Positions 19,494 through 28,749 of a stretch of DNA of 44,646 bases are shown here, piece after piece. A model generated the notes under the pieces. The model saw only the letters and a program-made list of their open reading frames with translations, did no database searches and had not been told where the DNA came from. This DNA comes from Rugamonas violacea (GTDB lineage: Bacteria; Pseudomonadota; Gammaproteobacteria; Burkholderiales; Burkholderiaceae_D): positions 40,188 to 84,833 of the forward strand of contig NZ_JAEMNU010000126.1 in NCBI RefSeq assembly GCF_016461825.1, written 5' to 3'. A program made the translations under genes and the position numbers. Within the stretch, counting starts at the first letter, position 1; every line of letters begins with the position of its first letter.

Positions 19494-20885
19494 TTACTTC
19501 ACGCCGCTACTGGCCGCTTTGCTCCAACCGGTCACACCGCTCACCGTGCGCTTCTCGTCGAGCCGGGCGTCGAAGACGTAGGCGGCAGTGCCGTCGGCGC
19601 TCAGGCCGCCCTTGACGTTCATATTCGTCGGCTTATAGAACTGCAGGTCGCCCTGCAAGGCGCCGTCGCTCTGCACGGCGCCAGCCGCCTGCATCTTGTT
19701 GCGCTGCCCCTCGTTGACCAGGTCGAAGCTGGTGTTGAAGCGGGCCTGGCCGAAATTGACCACCAGCTCGCCCTTCTCCAGCGTGGCCGCGCTCAACTGC
19801 TTGGTCTGCGAGTTGGTGACCACCGCCTCGCTCTGTTTGAGCACAAAGCCAAGCACGCCCTCGGTCGGCACCACAAACGGCGCGCCCGCAGTGCGGTAGA
19901 CGGTGTAATAGGCGTTGCGGCCAATTTCAGTGCCGCCGGCCTTGGTCAGCGCCACGTTATCGTTCTGCGGCGCCTGGTCGAGCACGCTCTGCCAGCGGCC
20001 CCAGACTAACTGGCTAGGCGGTTTCGGTGGATCGACCACCAGCACCGGCGGCTTGCTCGGTTCGACCACCACCGGCTCGTTCGGCGCCGGGTTGACCGTC
20101 GGGCCGACGATGCTGCTGTTCTTGTTCTGCTCGGCGCGGTGCAGCAGGTCGTTCGACTTCTGCGGATCGAGCACGACGTCGACCTGCGGGCCGGCGGCGG
20201 CCGACTTGCCGCTCGGCTCGTCGCTGCGTGGCGGCGCCACCGCGTCGGGCGCCTGCACGCCGCCGTTCATCAGTTGCGGCGCCGCCTGGCCGCGGCGCAC
20301 CTGCAGCATCTGGCCGGCCTGGTTGGCGGCCAGCTCACGGCTGGCCGGGTGCTCGCAAGGACCGCTGCCACCGGGCAGGCAGCTGGCGTTGAAGCCGCTG
20401 ACCACGATGGCGCCGGAAATGACGGTCACGCGCGAGGTTTCCTGGTCGGTCGAGACGGTGAAGTCGGTGCCGCGCACGCCGATCGCGGCGACCGGCGTGT
20501 TGAAGCGGAAATTCTGCCGCGCCAGCTTGACGGCATCGCCCGAGACGCTGCGCGCCACGCCAGACAGCAGCTCGAACTTGATCTGCGTATTGGCCGGCAC
20601 GGCGCGGTCGACGTGGTAGGTGACGATGCGCGCCCGGCTACCGGGGCGCAGGATCAGCAGGCCGTTGTCGACGGTTTTCAGGTAGACGTAGCCCTGGGCG
20701 CCGGTGGCGATCTCGTCGCCCTCCTGCACCGCGTCGCCGACGAGCAGCGCGCGGGCGCCGCTGTGCACGGCACCGGCGACGAAGACGATGCGGGCCGCCT
20801 CGGCGGCGTGGGCGGCAGCGCCCACGCCGGCCAGACCGACCAACATGCAACTTGCCAGCAACTGGCGGGGTTTATATGACGACAT
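19494..20885 (-). CDS. FecR-domain envelope protein with C-terminal beta domain
   Basis: About 463 residues. The start is the ATG at 20885, because a perfect AAGGAG (20895-20900) lies 9 bases upstream; an in-frame ATG 18 bases earlier would place that site inside the gene. The N-terminus is a signal peptide (LLASCMLVGLAGVGAAAHA). A FecR domain at ~30-180 includes YVYLKTVDNGLLILRPGSRA and NTPVAAIGVRGTDF. A Pro/Asn-rich linker follows (~210-290). The C-terminal ~160 residues are beta-rich with glycine turns (LQGDLQFYKPTNMNVKGGLS), faintly like the barrels of TbpB-type surface lipoproteins. It is divergent from the cyclase operon and has a CRP-type site just upstream. It is probably periplasmic or surface-exposed and senses or relays envelope signals; this role is inferred. 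Confidence 0.82.
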   Translation of the reverse strand: MSSYKPRQLLASCMLVGLAGVGAAAHAAEAARIVFVAGAVHSGARALLVGDAVQEGDEIATGAQGYVYLKTVDNGLLILRPGSRARIVTYHVDRAVPANTQIKFELLSGVARSVSGDAVKLARQNFRFNTPVAAIGVRGTDFTVSTDQETSRVTVISGAIVVSGFNASCLPGGSGPCEHPASRELAANQAGQMLQVRRGQAAPQLMNGGVQAPDAVAPPRSDEPSGKSAAAGPQVDVVLDPQKSNDLLHRAEQNKNSSIVGPTVNPAPNEPVVVEPSKPPVLVVDPPKPPSQLVWGRWQSVLDQAPQNDNVALTKAGGTEIGRNAYYTVYRTAGAPFVVPTEGVLGFVLKQSEAVVTNSQTKQLSAATLEKGELVVNFGQARFNTSFDLVNEGQRNKMQAAGAVQSDGALQGDLQFYKPTNMNVKGGLSADGTAAYVFDARLDEKRTVSGVTGWSKAASSGVK

Positions 20886-20934
20886 AATATGACACTCCTT
20901 CATTTCCTATTGTCCGCTTTATGGCCGATAATAC

Positions 20935-20950
20935 TGTGACGGTCATCACA
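20935..20950. promoter_or_regulatory. CRP-type binding site in the FecR / cyclase divergent region
   Basis: TGTGA-CGGTCA-TCACA has both half-sites perfect. It is centred ~57 bases before the FecR ATG and ~224 before the cyclase ATG. A GACAAT at 20909-20914 (minus strand) lies 31 bases from the centre as a possible -10 toward FecR. The remainder of the 281-base gap shows no gene. Confidence 0.82.
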
Positions 20951-21166
20951 TTGAGCAGATTCAACATTTTGACTATACCACCGGCCCGGCGCGCCGCCGC
21001 CAGCTGCAACATTTGCTTACTCAAATTTGGAATTGCACCCTTGAAATGTTTGCCTTTTTACCAGTCCGCGCTATAGACTCGCACATTTGCCGATTCGCCA
21101 CATAACGCTATACTTAGCGATCGCCCTTCCGCGCCTCCCCAGCATGCCCAGCCGCCCACCCCATCG

Positions 21167-23050
21167 ATGACCTTAGCCGCCGCCCACCGCCCCTTCGGAC
21201 GCAGCACCGTGCTGCGCGCCGCCGTCGCGCTCGGCGCGCTGCTGCTGGCCGCCTGGCTGCAGTGGCCGCCGGCCGCGCTACGGGGTTACGACGGCAACGA
21301 GTGGCTGCGCGACCACATCGTGCGCGCCCAGGCCAGCGACGCCGCCGAAACGCGGCTGGCGCTGATCGATATCGACGAGGCCAGCTTGGCCGCCGCCGGG
21401 CCGTGGCCGTGGCCGCGCGCGCGCATCGCCAGCCTGGTCGAGCAGACGCTGGGCTACTACGGCGCGCGCGGCGTGGCGCTCGACCTGGTGTTGCCGGAGC
21501 CGGCCGACGCGGAAGGCGACCTGCGCCTGGCAATGCTGGCGCGCCACGGCCCGTTGGTGCTGCCGCAGGCCTTCGACTTCAACGGCACGCTGCCGCTGCG
21601 CGTCGGCGCGCTGACGGGCGGCCACACCGCTGCCAAGGCCGGTGACGCCGTCGGCGCCAGCGGCTACATCGCCAACCACGCCGGCCTGCTTGGCGCCGCC
21701 CACATCGGCAACATCGGCTTCATCCCGGACGGCGACGGCATGATCCGCCGTCTACCGATGCAAACCTGGTTCGACGGCCGGCTCTACCCGACGCTATCAC
21801 TCGCCCTGCTCGACTGCTGCGCCGCGGCGCCGGCACAGGCCGGCCAGGCGGCGCGCGGACCGACCGGCGGCCTGCGCGACGGCGCCGGCCTGCGCCGCCT
21901 ACCCTACAACCGCTCCTGGGAGGCCTACACGGTGGTGTCGGCGGCCGACATCCTGGCGCAACGCTGGCCGCCGGCCCTGCTGTCGGGCAAGCTGGTGCTG
22001 ATCGGCTCATCCTCGCTGGGCCTGGCCGACCGCGTCGCCACACCGCTGTCGCCAAAGACCAGCGGCCTGCTGGTGCATGCCGCCGCCCTCAGCGCCGAGC
22101 TCGACGCCGACGCCGGCCTGGCACCGGCGCCCTGGCCGGGCCGCGCCATGGCGCTGGCCTATTCGACCCTGCTGACCTTGCTGGCCGGCTACACGCTGCC
22201 GCGCCTGTCGGCACTGCGCAACATGGCCATGTTGGCGGCCGCCTCGGGCGCCTGGCTGTGCCTGGCCTGGCTGATCGTGCCGCACGACGCCCTGTTCAAC
22301 TGCGCCGGCCCGCTGCTGGTCAATCTGTTCCTGCTGACGGTGGCCGTGCCGCTGGCCTGGCAAGGCAGCTGGCGCCAGTCACGCCAACTGATCGGCACGC
22401 TGCGCCAATACGTCGCCGACGCTGTCGTCGACGAACTGCTGCGCAGCAAGCTGGGCGACCCGCTGCAACCGCGCCAGGGCGAGGTCACCACCCTGATCGC
22501 CGACATGGAGGGCTACACCGGCCACGTCGAGGCGCTGCCGGTCGAACAGGCGGCGCAGTTGACACGCGACTTCCTCGACTGCCTGACCGGCCCCGTGCTG
22601 GCTGCCCGCGGCACGCTCGACAAATACACCGGCGACGGCCTGGTCACCTTCTGGGGCGCGCCGCTGCCGGTGGCCGACCACGCCGACCAGGCTCTCGACG
22701 CCGCCCTGGGCATCGTCGCGGCGGTGGCCGCCTTCAACCGGCGCCGCGCCGGCGCCGGCCTGCGCCCGGTGCGGGTACGCATCGGCATCGAGAGCGGCAT
22801 CGCCATCGCCGGCGACTTCGGCTCCTCCTCGCGCAGCATCTACACGGCGGTCGGCGACAGCGTCAACGTCGCCTCGCGACTGGAATCGGCGGCCCGCGAG
22901 CTGCCCTACGACGTCATCGTCGGCCCCGGCACGGCGGCGCGCTGCCGGCGCCACCAACTCATACGATTAGGCGACATCACCTTGCGCGGCAAAGAACACC
23001 ACACCACCCTGTACACGCTGGCAGCGCTGGCGACGGCGGCCGCCGCATGA
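21167..23050 (+). CDS. CHASE2-domain class III adenylate cyclase
   Basis: The 627-residue membrane cyclase should make cAMP. A helix lies at ~7-28, then a periplasmic CHASE2 sensor (~35-310), three membrane helices (~325-410), then the cyclase domain (~435-620). Catalytic features are intact. The metal Asp residues are D446 (IADMEGYT) and D490 (DKYTGDG). The adenine-selecting pair is K486 and T560 (YTAVGDSVN), and the transition-state pair is N567 and R571. Lys with Thr marks class IIIb adenylate, not guanylate, cyclases. It overlaps the next gene (ATGA) and starts a three-gene plus-strand group ending with a Crp regulator. The ligand of CHASE2 is unknown. Confidence 0.93.
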   Translation: MTLAAAHRPFGRSTVLRAAVALGALLLAAWLQWPPAALRGYDGNEWLRDHIVRAQASDAAETRLALIDIDEASLAAAGPWPWPRARIASLVEQTLGYYGARGVALDLVLPEPADAEGDLRLAMLARHGPLVLPQAFDFNGTLPLRVGALTGGHTAAKAGDAVGASGYIANHAGLLGAAHIGNIGFIPDGDGMIRRLPMQTWFDGRLYPTLSLALLDCCAAAPAQAGQAARGPTGGLRDGAGLRRLPYNRSWEAYTVVSAADILAQRWPPALLSGKLVLIGSSSLGLADRVATPLSPKTSGLLVHAAALSAELDADAGLAPAPWPGRAMALAYSTLLTLLAGYTLPRLSALRNMAMLAAASGAWLCLAWLIVPHDALFNCAGPLLVNLFLLTVAVPLAWQGSWRQSRQLIGTLRQYVADAVVDELLRSKLGDPLQPRQGEVTTLIADMEGYTGHVEALPVEQAAQLTRDFLDCLTGPVLAARGTLDKYTGDGLVTFWGAPLPVADHADQALDAALGIVAAVAAFNRRRAGAGLRPVRVRIGIESGIAIAGDFGSSSRSIYTAVGDSVNVASRLESAARELPYDVIVGPGTAARCRRHQLIRLGDITLRGKEHHTTLYTLAALATAAAA

Positions 23051-24363
23051 GGCGCGTCGCCGCCCTGCTGGCACCGCTGGCCCTGACCCTGGCGCTGGCC
23101 GCCGCGCCGGCGCAGGCGCAGCGCGGCGTCGACGACGCCGCCGAGTCGGCGCCCACGCCGCCCGTGCCCACACCCGCTCCCGCACCAACGCCAGCGCCGC
23201 CGGAAACGCCGCGCCAGCTCGAACCCGACCTCTACCTGGAAGCGATGCAGGCGATCGCCGAGGGCCGCAACAACGACGCCAGCAGCACGCTGGCGCGCAT
23301 GCTGGCGTACGGCCCGCGCCACGCCGGCGAGTGGCTCGACCTGGCGCTGCTGCAGTGCGCGCTGGGCCACGCCGACGAGGCCGAGCAGCTGTTCCAGCAC
23401 ATCGAAACGCGCTTCGATCCACCGCAGGGCATCCGCGACATCATCGTCCAGCAGCGCCAGCAGGGATGCGCGCAATGGCGGGCGCAGCGCCAGTGGTCGC
23501 TGAACCTGGCACGCGGTCACGAGCGCAACGTCAACCAGGGCGTCAACCTGGACACCTACAACATCGGCGGCGACGGCCGCGACTACGAGCTCGAAGCACG
23601 CTACCGGCCACAGGCGGACCGCTACACCACCGTGGCGCTGGACCTGATGAGCGACCTGACTCAGAACGGCGACCTCGGCTTCGTCCAGCTGTATGCCCGC
23701 CACTACGACCGCATGGATGAATACAACACCATCTCGCTGTTCGCCGGCGCCGACCACCCGTGGCGCTACCGTCACTGGCGTTTGCGCACCAGCGCGCTGG
23801 TCGGCGCGCTCAGCCTGGGTGGCCGGCTGTACCAGGCGCAGGGCCAGTTGCAGCTGCGCGTCACGCTGCCGCTGGCGTTGCCGCCCAGCTTGGAGGTGAG
23901 CGTGCTAGGCGGGCTATCGCACGTCAACTACCGCACGCTGAGCGACTTCGACTCGAACATCAGCGAGCTGCGCGGCATGCTGGCCTATCGCCGCGAAGCG
24001 CGTCAGGCCCAGCTCAGCCTGGGCTGGCTGAACGACCACGCCGTCTCCGCCCGACCGGGTGGCAACCGCGCCGGCTGGAGCCTGGGCCTGTACGGCCGCC
24101 TGCCGCTGGGACGCCAGTTCGAGGGCGAACTGGACCTGACGCGCCAGCACTGGGTCGGCAGCAACGTCTACTCGCCCGGCCTGATCGACCAGCTGCGCCG
24201 CCAGGACAACACCACGCTGCGCGCCGCGCTCAGCTATCCGTTGGGCACCAGCAGCGCACTGCAGCTCGAATGGCGCCAGGTGCGCAACCGGGAGAACATC
24301 CCGATTTTCCAATACGATAACAAGGTGCTGCAGCTGAGCTGGCGCTGGCACGGCGGCCGCTGA
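23047..24363 (+). CDS. Outer-membrane TPR / beta-barrel protein, Slam-like
   Basis: The 438-residue protein starts inside the cyclase stop codon. It has a signal peptide (MRRVAALLAPLALTLALAAA), then a Pro/Thr-rich spacer. Next is a TPR-like helical segment (~60-135; LALLQCALGHADEAEQLFQH), then ~300 residues of alternating amphipathic strands ending in Trp-Arg-Trp-His-Gly-Gly-Arg. This layout, together with NLARGHERNVNQ at the barrel start and the R-x2-R-x-N-x4-F-x-Y-x2-N pattern near the end, resembles the DUF560/Slam family that moves lipoproteins to the surface. I recall that resemblance from memory and have not aligned it. Coupling to the cyclase suggests it passes an outer-membrane signal inward or exports a partner such as the FecR protein. 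Confidence 0.7.
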   Translation: MRRVAALLAPLALTLALAAAPAQAQRGVDDAAESAPTPPVPTPAPAPTPAPPETPRQLEPDLYLEAMQAIAEGRNNDASSTLARMLAYGPRHAGEWLDLALLQCALGHADEAEQLFQHIETRFDPPQGIRDIIVQQRQQGCAQWRAQRQWSLNLARGHERNVNQGVNLDTYNIGGDGRDYELEARYRPQADRYTTVALDLMSDLTQNGDLGFVQLYARHYDRMDEYNTISLFAGADHPWRYRHWRLRTSALVGALSLGGRLYQAQGQLQLRVTLPLALPPSLEVSVLGGLSHVNYRTLSDFDSNISELRGMLAYRREARQAQLSLGWLNDHAVSARPGGNRAGWSLGLYGRLPLGRQFEGELDLTRQHWVGSNVYSPGLIDQLRRQDNTTLRAALSYPLGTSSALQLEWRQVRNRENIPIFQYDNKVLQLSWRWHGGR

Positions 24364-24379
24364 GCGCGCCACAGCGAAA

Positions 24380-24406
24380 CACGGATACCACGGATACCAC
24401 GGATAC
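24380..24406 (+). repeat. Three tandem copies of CACGGATAC before the Crp gene
   Basis: Three exact 9-base repeats lie in the 52-base gap between the barrel gene and the Crp-family gene, ending 9 bases before the ATG. They occupy the ribosome-binding region, so they may affect translation or bind a regulator. The function is unknown. Confidence 0.6.
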
Positions 24407-24415
24407 AATAGCGAC

Positions 24416-25204
24416 ATGACGTCCAGCCCACCAGAACACGACACCCCGCCAGCCGCCAGCGCCGCGGCCCCGGCTACGCCCCCAGCCGAGGCTGGCGGCA
24501 GCGCGCCCGCCAAGCCGGTGCAAATCCACCTGCGCAAGATCCCCCTGCTGGCCAACCTGAGCGACGAGGAGATCGAGCGCATCAAGCCGGACCTGCGCCT
24601 GCGCGTCTATCCCAAGCGCACCGTGGTGCTGCAAAAGGGTGGCAGCGGCGACGGCCTGCTGTTCCTGCTGGCCGGCCAGTTGCAGGTGATCGACGTCACC
24701 GAGGACGGCCGCGCCATCGGCCTGCGCATGCTGACGCCGGGCGACTTCTTCGGCGAGCTGGCCGTCATCAACGGCTCGACCCGCAGCGCCTCGGTGGTGG
24801 CGATGAGCGAGGTACTGGTGGCCTTCCTGCCGGCGCCGACGGCGCTGCACCTGTTCTCGCACTCGCCGTCGGTGGCCAACATCATGCTGCGCCACCTGGC
24901 CGAAAAGATCCAACGCGACTCGGAGTTCCGCACCCTGCTGAGCATCAACAACACGGCGCGCCGCATCTACGCCTTCCTGGCGCTGCAGAAGAAGAGCCAG
25001 CCGGGCGCGCCCGACGTGGTGGAGAACCTGCCGACCCACCAGGACATCGCCAACATGATCAACACCAGCCGCGAGACGGTAACGCGGGCGCTGCTGACGC
25101 TGAGCCAGCAGGGCATCATCCAGAAAGACAGCCATCGGCTGATCATCGTCAACCCGCAGGCACTGCAAAAACTGATCGACGGCGGCGAGCCGCCGCGCAC
25201 GTAA
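24416..25204 (+). CDS. Crp/Fnr family transcriptional regulator, CRP-like
   Basis: 262 residues, with a Pro/Ala-rich N-terminal extension of ~36 residues absent from E. coli CRP. The cyclic-nucleotide domain spans ~37-160. Its phosphate-binding cassette is FFGELAVINGSTRSASV, with Glu114 and Arg123-Ser124, the residues that hold the cAMP ribose and phosphate. There are no FNR-type cysteines. The winged helix-turn-helix has the recognition helix SRETVTRALLTLSQQGII. R219, E220 and R224 match R180, E181 and R185 of E. coli CRP, which contact TGTGA. It should therefore bind TGTGA-N6-TCACA, three perfect copies of which lie within 10 kb. It lies downstream of the cyclase and barrel genes on the same strand. 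Confidence 0.9.
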   Translation: MTSSPPEHDTPPAASAAAPATPPAEAGGSAPAKPVQIHLRKIPLLANLSDEEIERIKPDLRLRVYPKRTVVLQKGGSGDGLLFLLAGQLQVIDVTEDGRAIGLRMLTPGDFFGELAVINGSTRSASVVAMSEVLVAFLPAPTALHLFSHSPSVANIMLRHLAEKIQRDSEFRTLLSINNTARRIYAFLALQKKSQPGAPDVVENLPTHQDIANMINTSRETVTRALLTLSQQGIIQKDSHRLIIVNPQALQKLIDGGEPPRT

Positions 25205-25233
25205 GGCCCCCTCGCCGGCCACAGCAATGGCGG

Positions 25234-25239
25234 TATAAT
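25234..25239 (+). promoter_or_regulatory. TATAAT -10 element before the polysaccharide export genes
   Basis: A consensus TATAAT stands in the 127-base gap after the Crp gene, ~93 bases before the Wzm-like ATG. No clear -35 is seen. Confidence 0.5.
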
Positions 25240-25331
25240 GCGCGCGATTGCGCCGCCCCGCCGGCCCCACCCATTCCCACTATGACAGAACCCGCTTTGA
25301 CTCCTCTCCTCCCTCCCGCCGGAGCGCGCCC

Positions 25332-26128
25332 ATGATGGCGCTGGCGCTCCTGCGCAACCTGGCCAACTATCGCGGCTTCATCAGCGGCAGCGTCAAGCGC
25401 GAATTCCAGATCAAGTACCGCAACTCCATCCTCGGCGCCGCCTGGACGGTGCTCAGCCCGCTGGCGATGATCGTCGTCTATACCGTGGTGTTCGCCCAGG
25501 TGATGCACTCGCGCCTGCCGGGCAGCAGCTCGACCTTCGCCTACAGCATCTACCTGTGCGCCGGCGTGCTGACCTGGGGCCTGTTCGCCGAGATCACCGG
25601 GCGGGCGCAGAACATGTTCCTCGAACACGCCGGCCTGATCAAGAAGATCAATTTCCCGCGCATCTGCCTGCCGGTCATCGTCGTGCTCAACGCCGGCGTC
25701 AACTTCGCCATCATCTTCGGCCTGTTCACCGGCTTCCTCGTCCTGTCGGGCAACTTCCCCGGCTGGCCCTATTTAGCGCTGCTGCCGGTGCTGCTGGTGC
25801 TGGTGCTGTTCGCCATCGGCCTGGGTCTGATCCTCGGCGTACTCAACGTGTTCTTCCGCGACGTCGCCCAGTTCTTCACCATCGCGCTGCAGTTCTGGTT
25901 CTGGTTCACCCCGGTGGTTTACCCGGCCACGGTGCTGCCGCCCGAGGCGCGTGCGCTGCTGGTGTGGAATCCGATGGCGCCGCTGATCCTGGCCTGCCAG
26001 GAGATCCTGGTCAACGGCCGCTGGCCGCACTGGGCCGGCCTGCTGCCGGTGGCCCTGCTGGCCGTCGCGCTGTGCCTGCTCGGCCTGCAACTGTTCCGCC
26101 TGCGCGCGGGAGAAATGGTGGATGAACT

Positions 26129-26132
<4 letters not shown>
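25332..26132 (+). CDS. ABC-2 type polysaccharide export permease (Wzm-like)
   Basis: The 266-residue inner-membrane protein has six hydrophobic helices. It matches the Wzm/KpsM family, with the N-terminal SVKREFQIKYRNSILGAAWT and the FFRDVAQFFTIALQFWFWFT segment before the last helices. With the ATPase encoded next it exports a lipid-linked glycan across the inner membrane. The ATG at 25332 fits the family N-terminus; upstream readings add an Arg/Pro-rich leader. It overlaps the next gene by four bases (GTGA). Confidence 0.93.
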
Positions 26133-27355
<1,223 letters not shown>

Positions 27356-27363
27356 GGTCCCCC

Positions 27364-28734
27364 ATGCCCTTCATCTCCTATGCGCCGAACTTCGAGGACG
27401 TGCTGCTGTGGCGCGCACTGCGCCACGTCGAGGCCGGCTTCTACCTGGACGTCGGCGCCGCCGACCCGCTGCACGGTTCGGTGACCCAGGCCTTCTACCA
27501 GCGCGGCTGGCGCGGCGTCAACCTGGAGCCGGCGCCGGCGCTGCACGCCCGCCTGCGCGCGGCGCGCCCGGCCGACGTCAACCTGGCGCTGGGCGCCGCC
27601 GCCGCGGCCAGCGCCGCCGCCACCTTCTACGACGCGCCCGACAGCGAGCGCTCCGGCTTCCTGGCCGAGCAGGCCCGCGCCTGCCGCGCCGACGGCCAGC
27701 CGGTGCAACTGCGCGAAGCCGGCTTGACCACGCTGGCCGAGGTCTGCGCCGAGCACGCCGAGGGCGCCATCCACTTTCTCAACATCGCCGTCAACGGCGA
27801 CGAGGCGGCGGTGCTGGCCGGAATGGACTGGCGCCGCTGGCGGCCCTGGATCGTGCTGCTGCGCGGCACCCCGGCTGACGCCGCGCCGGCGCTGACGGCG
27901 GCCGGCTACACGCTGGCCTACCGCGACGGCCAGAAGGATTACTACGTCGCCGCCGAGCAGGCCGCGCTGGCCGCCGCGCTGACGCTGGCGCCGCACGACG
28001 CCGACCAGTTCCAGCTGTACGAGGGCCACCACTACGCCCATCCGCTGACCGAGTGGCGCCGCCGCACCGCCGCCGCCGAGCAGGCCGCCGCCGACGCCAA
28101 CGCCTGGGTCGCCGCCCACGAGCGCGGCTGGCGCGAGCGCGCCGAGCAGGCCGAGGGCCGATTCAGCCGCCTGCGCGACGACAGCGCCCGCAGCGAGGCC
28201 GCGCTCAACGTGCGGCTGGCCGGCACGCTGGCGCGCGCCGAACAGGCCGAGGCGCGCGCCGCCCTGGCCGAGGCACGTGCCGCCCACGCGGCCGACCACG
28301 GCGTACGCGTCGACGCCGAGTTGCGCGGCATCTACGGCAGCCTGGCCTGGCGCTGGTCCAAGCCGCTGCGCGGCGCCGTCAAGCTGGCCAAGTATCTGCG
28401 CGGGCGCCGGCAGCACCTGAGCTGGCGCCTGCGCCACGCTGTGGCCGGCCTGCGCCGGCGCCTGCGCGCCGCGCTGACCGGCGCCGTCCGCGGCGCGGCG
28501 CGCGGCGCGCTCGGCTTCGTCACCGCGCGGCCAGCGCTGGCCTACTTCCTGCGCCGCCAGATCGGCCGCTTCCCGCGCCTGGTCGGCCTGGCACGCACCC
28601 TGGCCATGCGCGCCAGCGCCCGCCCGGTAGCGCCCGAGACCGCGGCGCCGCGCGCCGAGCTGCAGCAGTTGCCGGCCGCCGCCCGCCAGGTCTACGACCA
28701 GCTCAAGCGCGTCCTGCCCCCCCGCCACCCCTAA
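27364..28734 (+). CDS. FkbM family methyltransferase with long coiled coil
   Basis: 456 residues. The N-terminal ~200 residues are an FkbM-type SAM methyltransferase: YAPNFEDVLLWRALRHVEAG, then the SAM loop FYLDVGAADP and NLEPAPALHARLRA. Residues ~230-320 are a strongly charged Ala/Glu/Arg heptad region, a predicted coiled coil. It is followed by IYGSLAWRWSKPLRG, a motif common in glycan-cluster proteins, and by a very Arg-rich amphipathic C-terminus (~330-435). The layout recalls WbdD, the O9a chain terminator whose coiled coil acts as a ruler, but there is no kinase domain. Position between Wzt and the polymerising glycosyltransferase supports an end-capping role. Confidence 0.82.
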   Translation: MPFISYAPNFEDVLLWRALRHVEAGFYLDVGAADPLHGSVTQAFYQRGWRGVNLEPAPALHARLRAARPADVNLALGAAAAASAAATFYDAPDSERSGFLAEQARACRADGQPVQLREAGLTTLAEVCAEHAEGAIHFLNIAVNGDEAAVLAGMDWRRWRPWIVLLRGTPADAAPALTAAGYTLAYRDGQKDYYVAAEQAALAAALTLAPHDADQFQLYEGHHYAHPLTEWRRRTAAAEQAAADANAWVAAHERGWRERAEQAEGRFSRLRDDSARSEAALNVRLAGTLARAEQAEARAALAEARAAHAADHGVRVDAELRGIYGSLAWRWSKPLRGAVKLAKYLRGRRQHLSWRLRHAVAGLRRRLRAALTGAVRGAARGALGFVTARPALAYFLRRQIGRFPRLVGLARTLAMRASARPVAPETAAPRAELQQLPAAARQVYDQLKRVLPPRHP

Positions 28735-28749
28735 GCGTTCCGGAACCCT

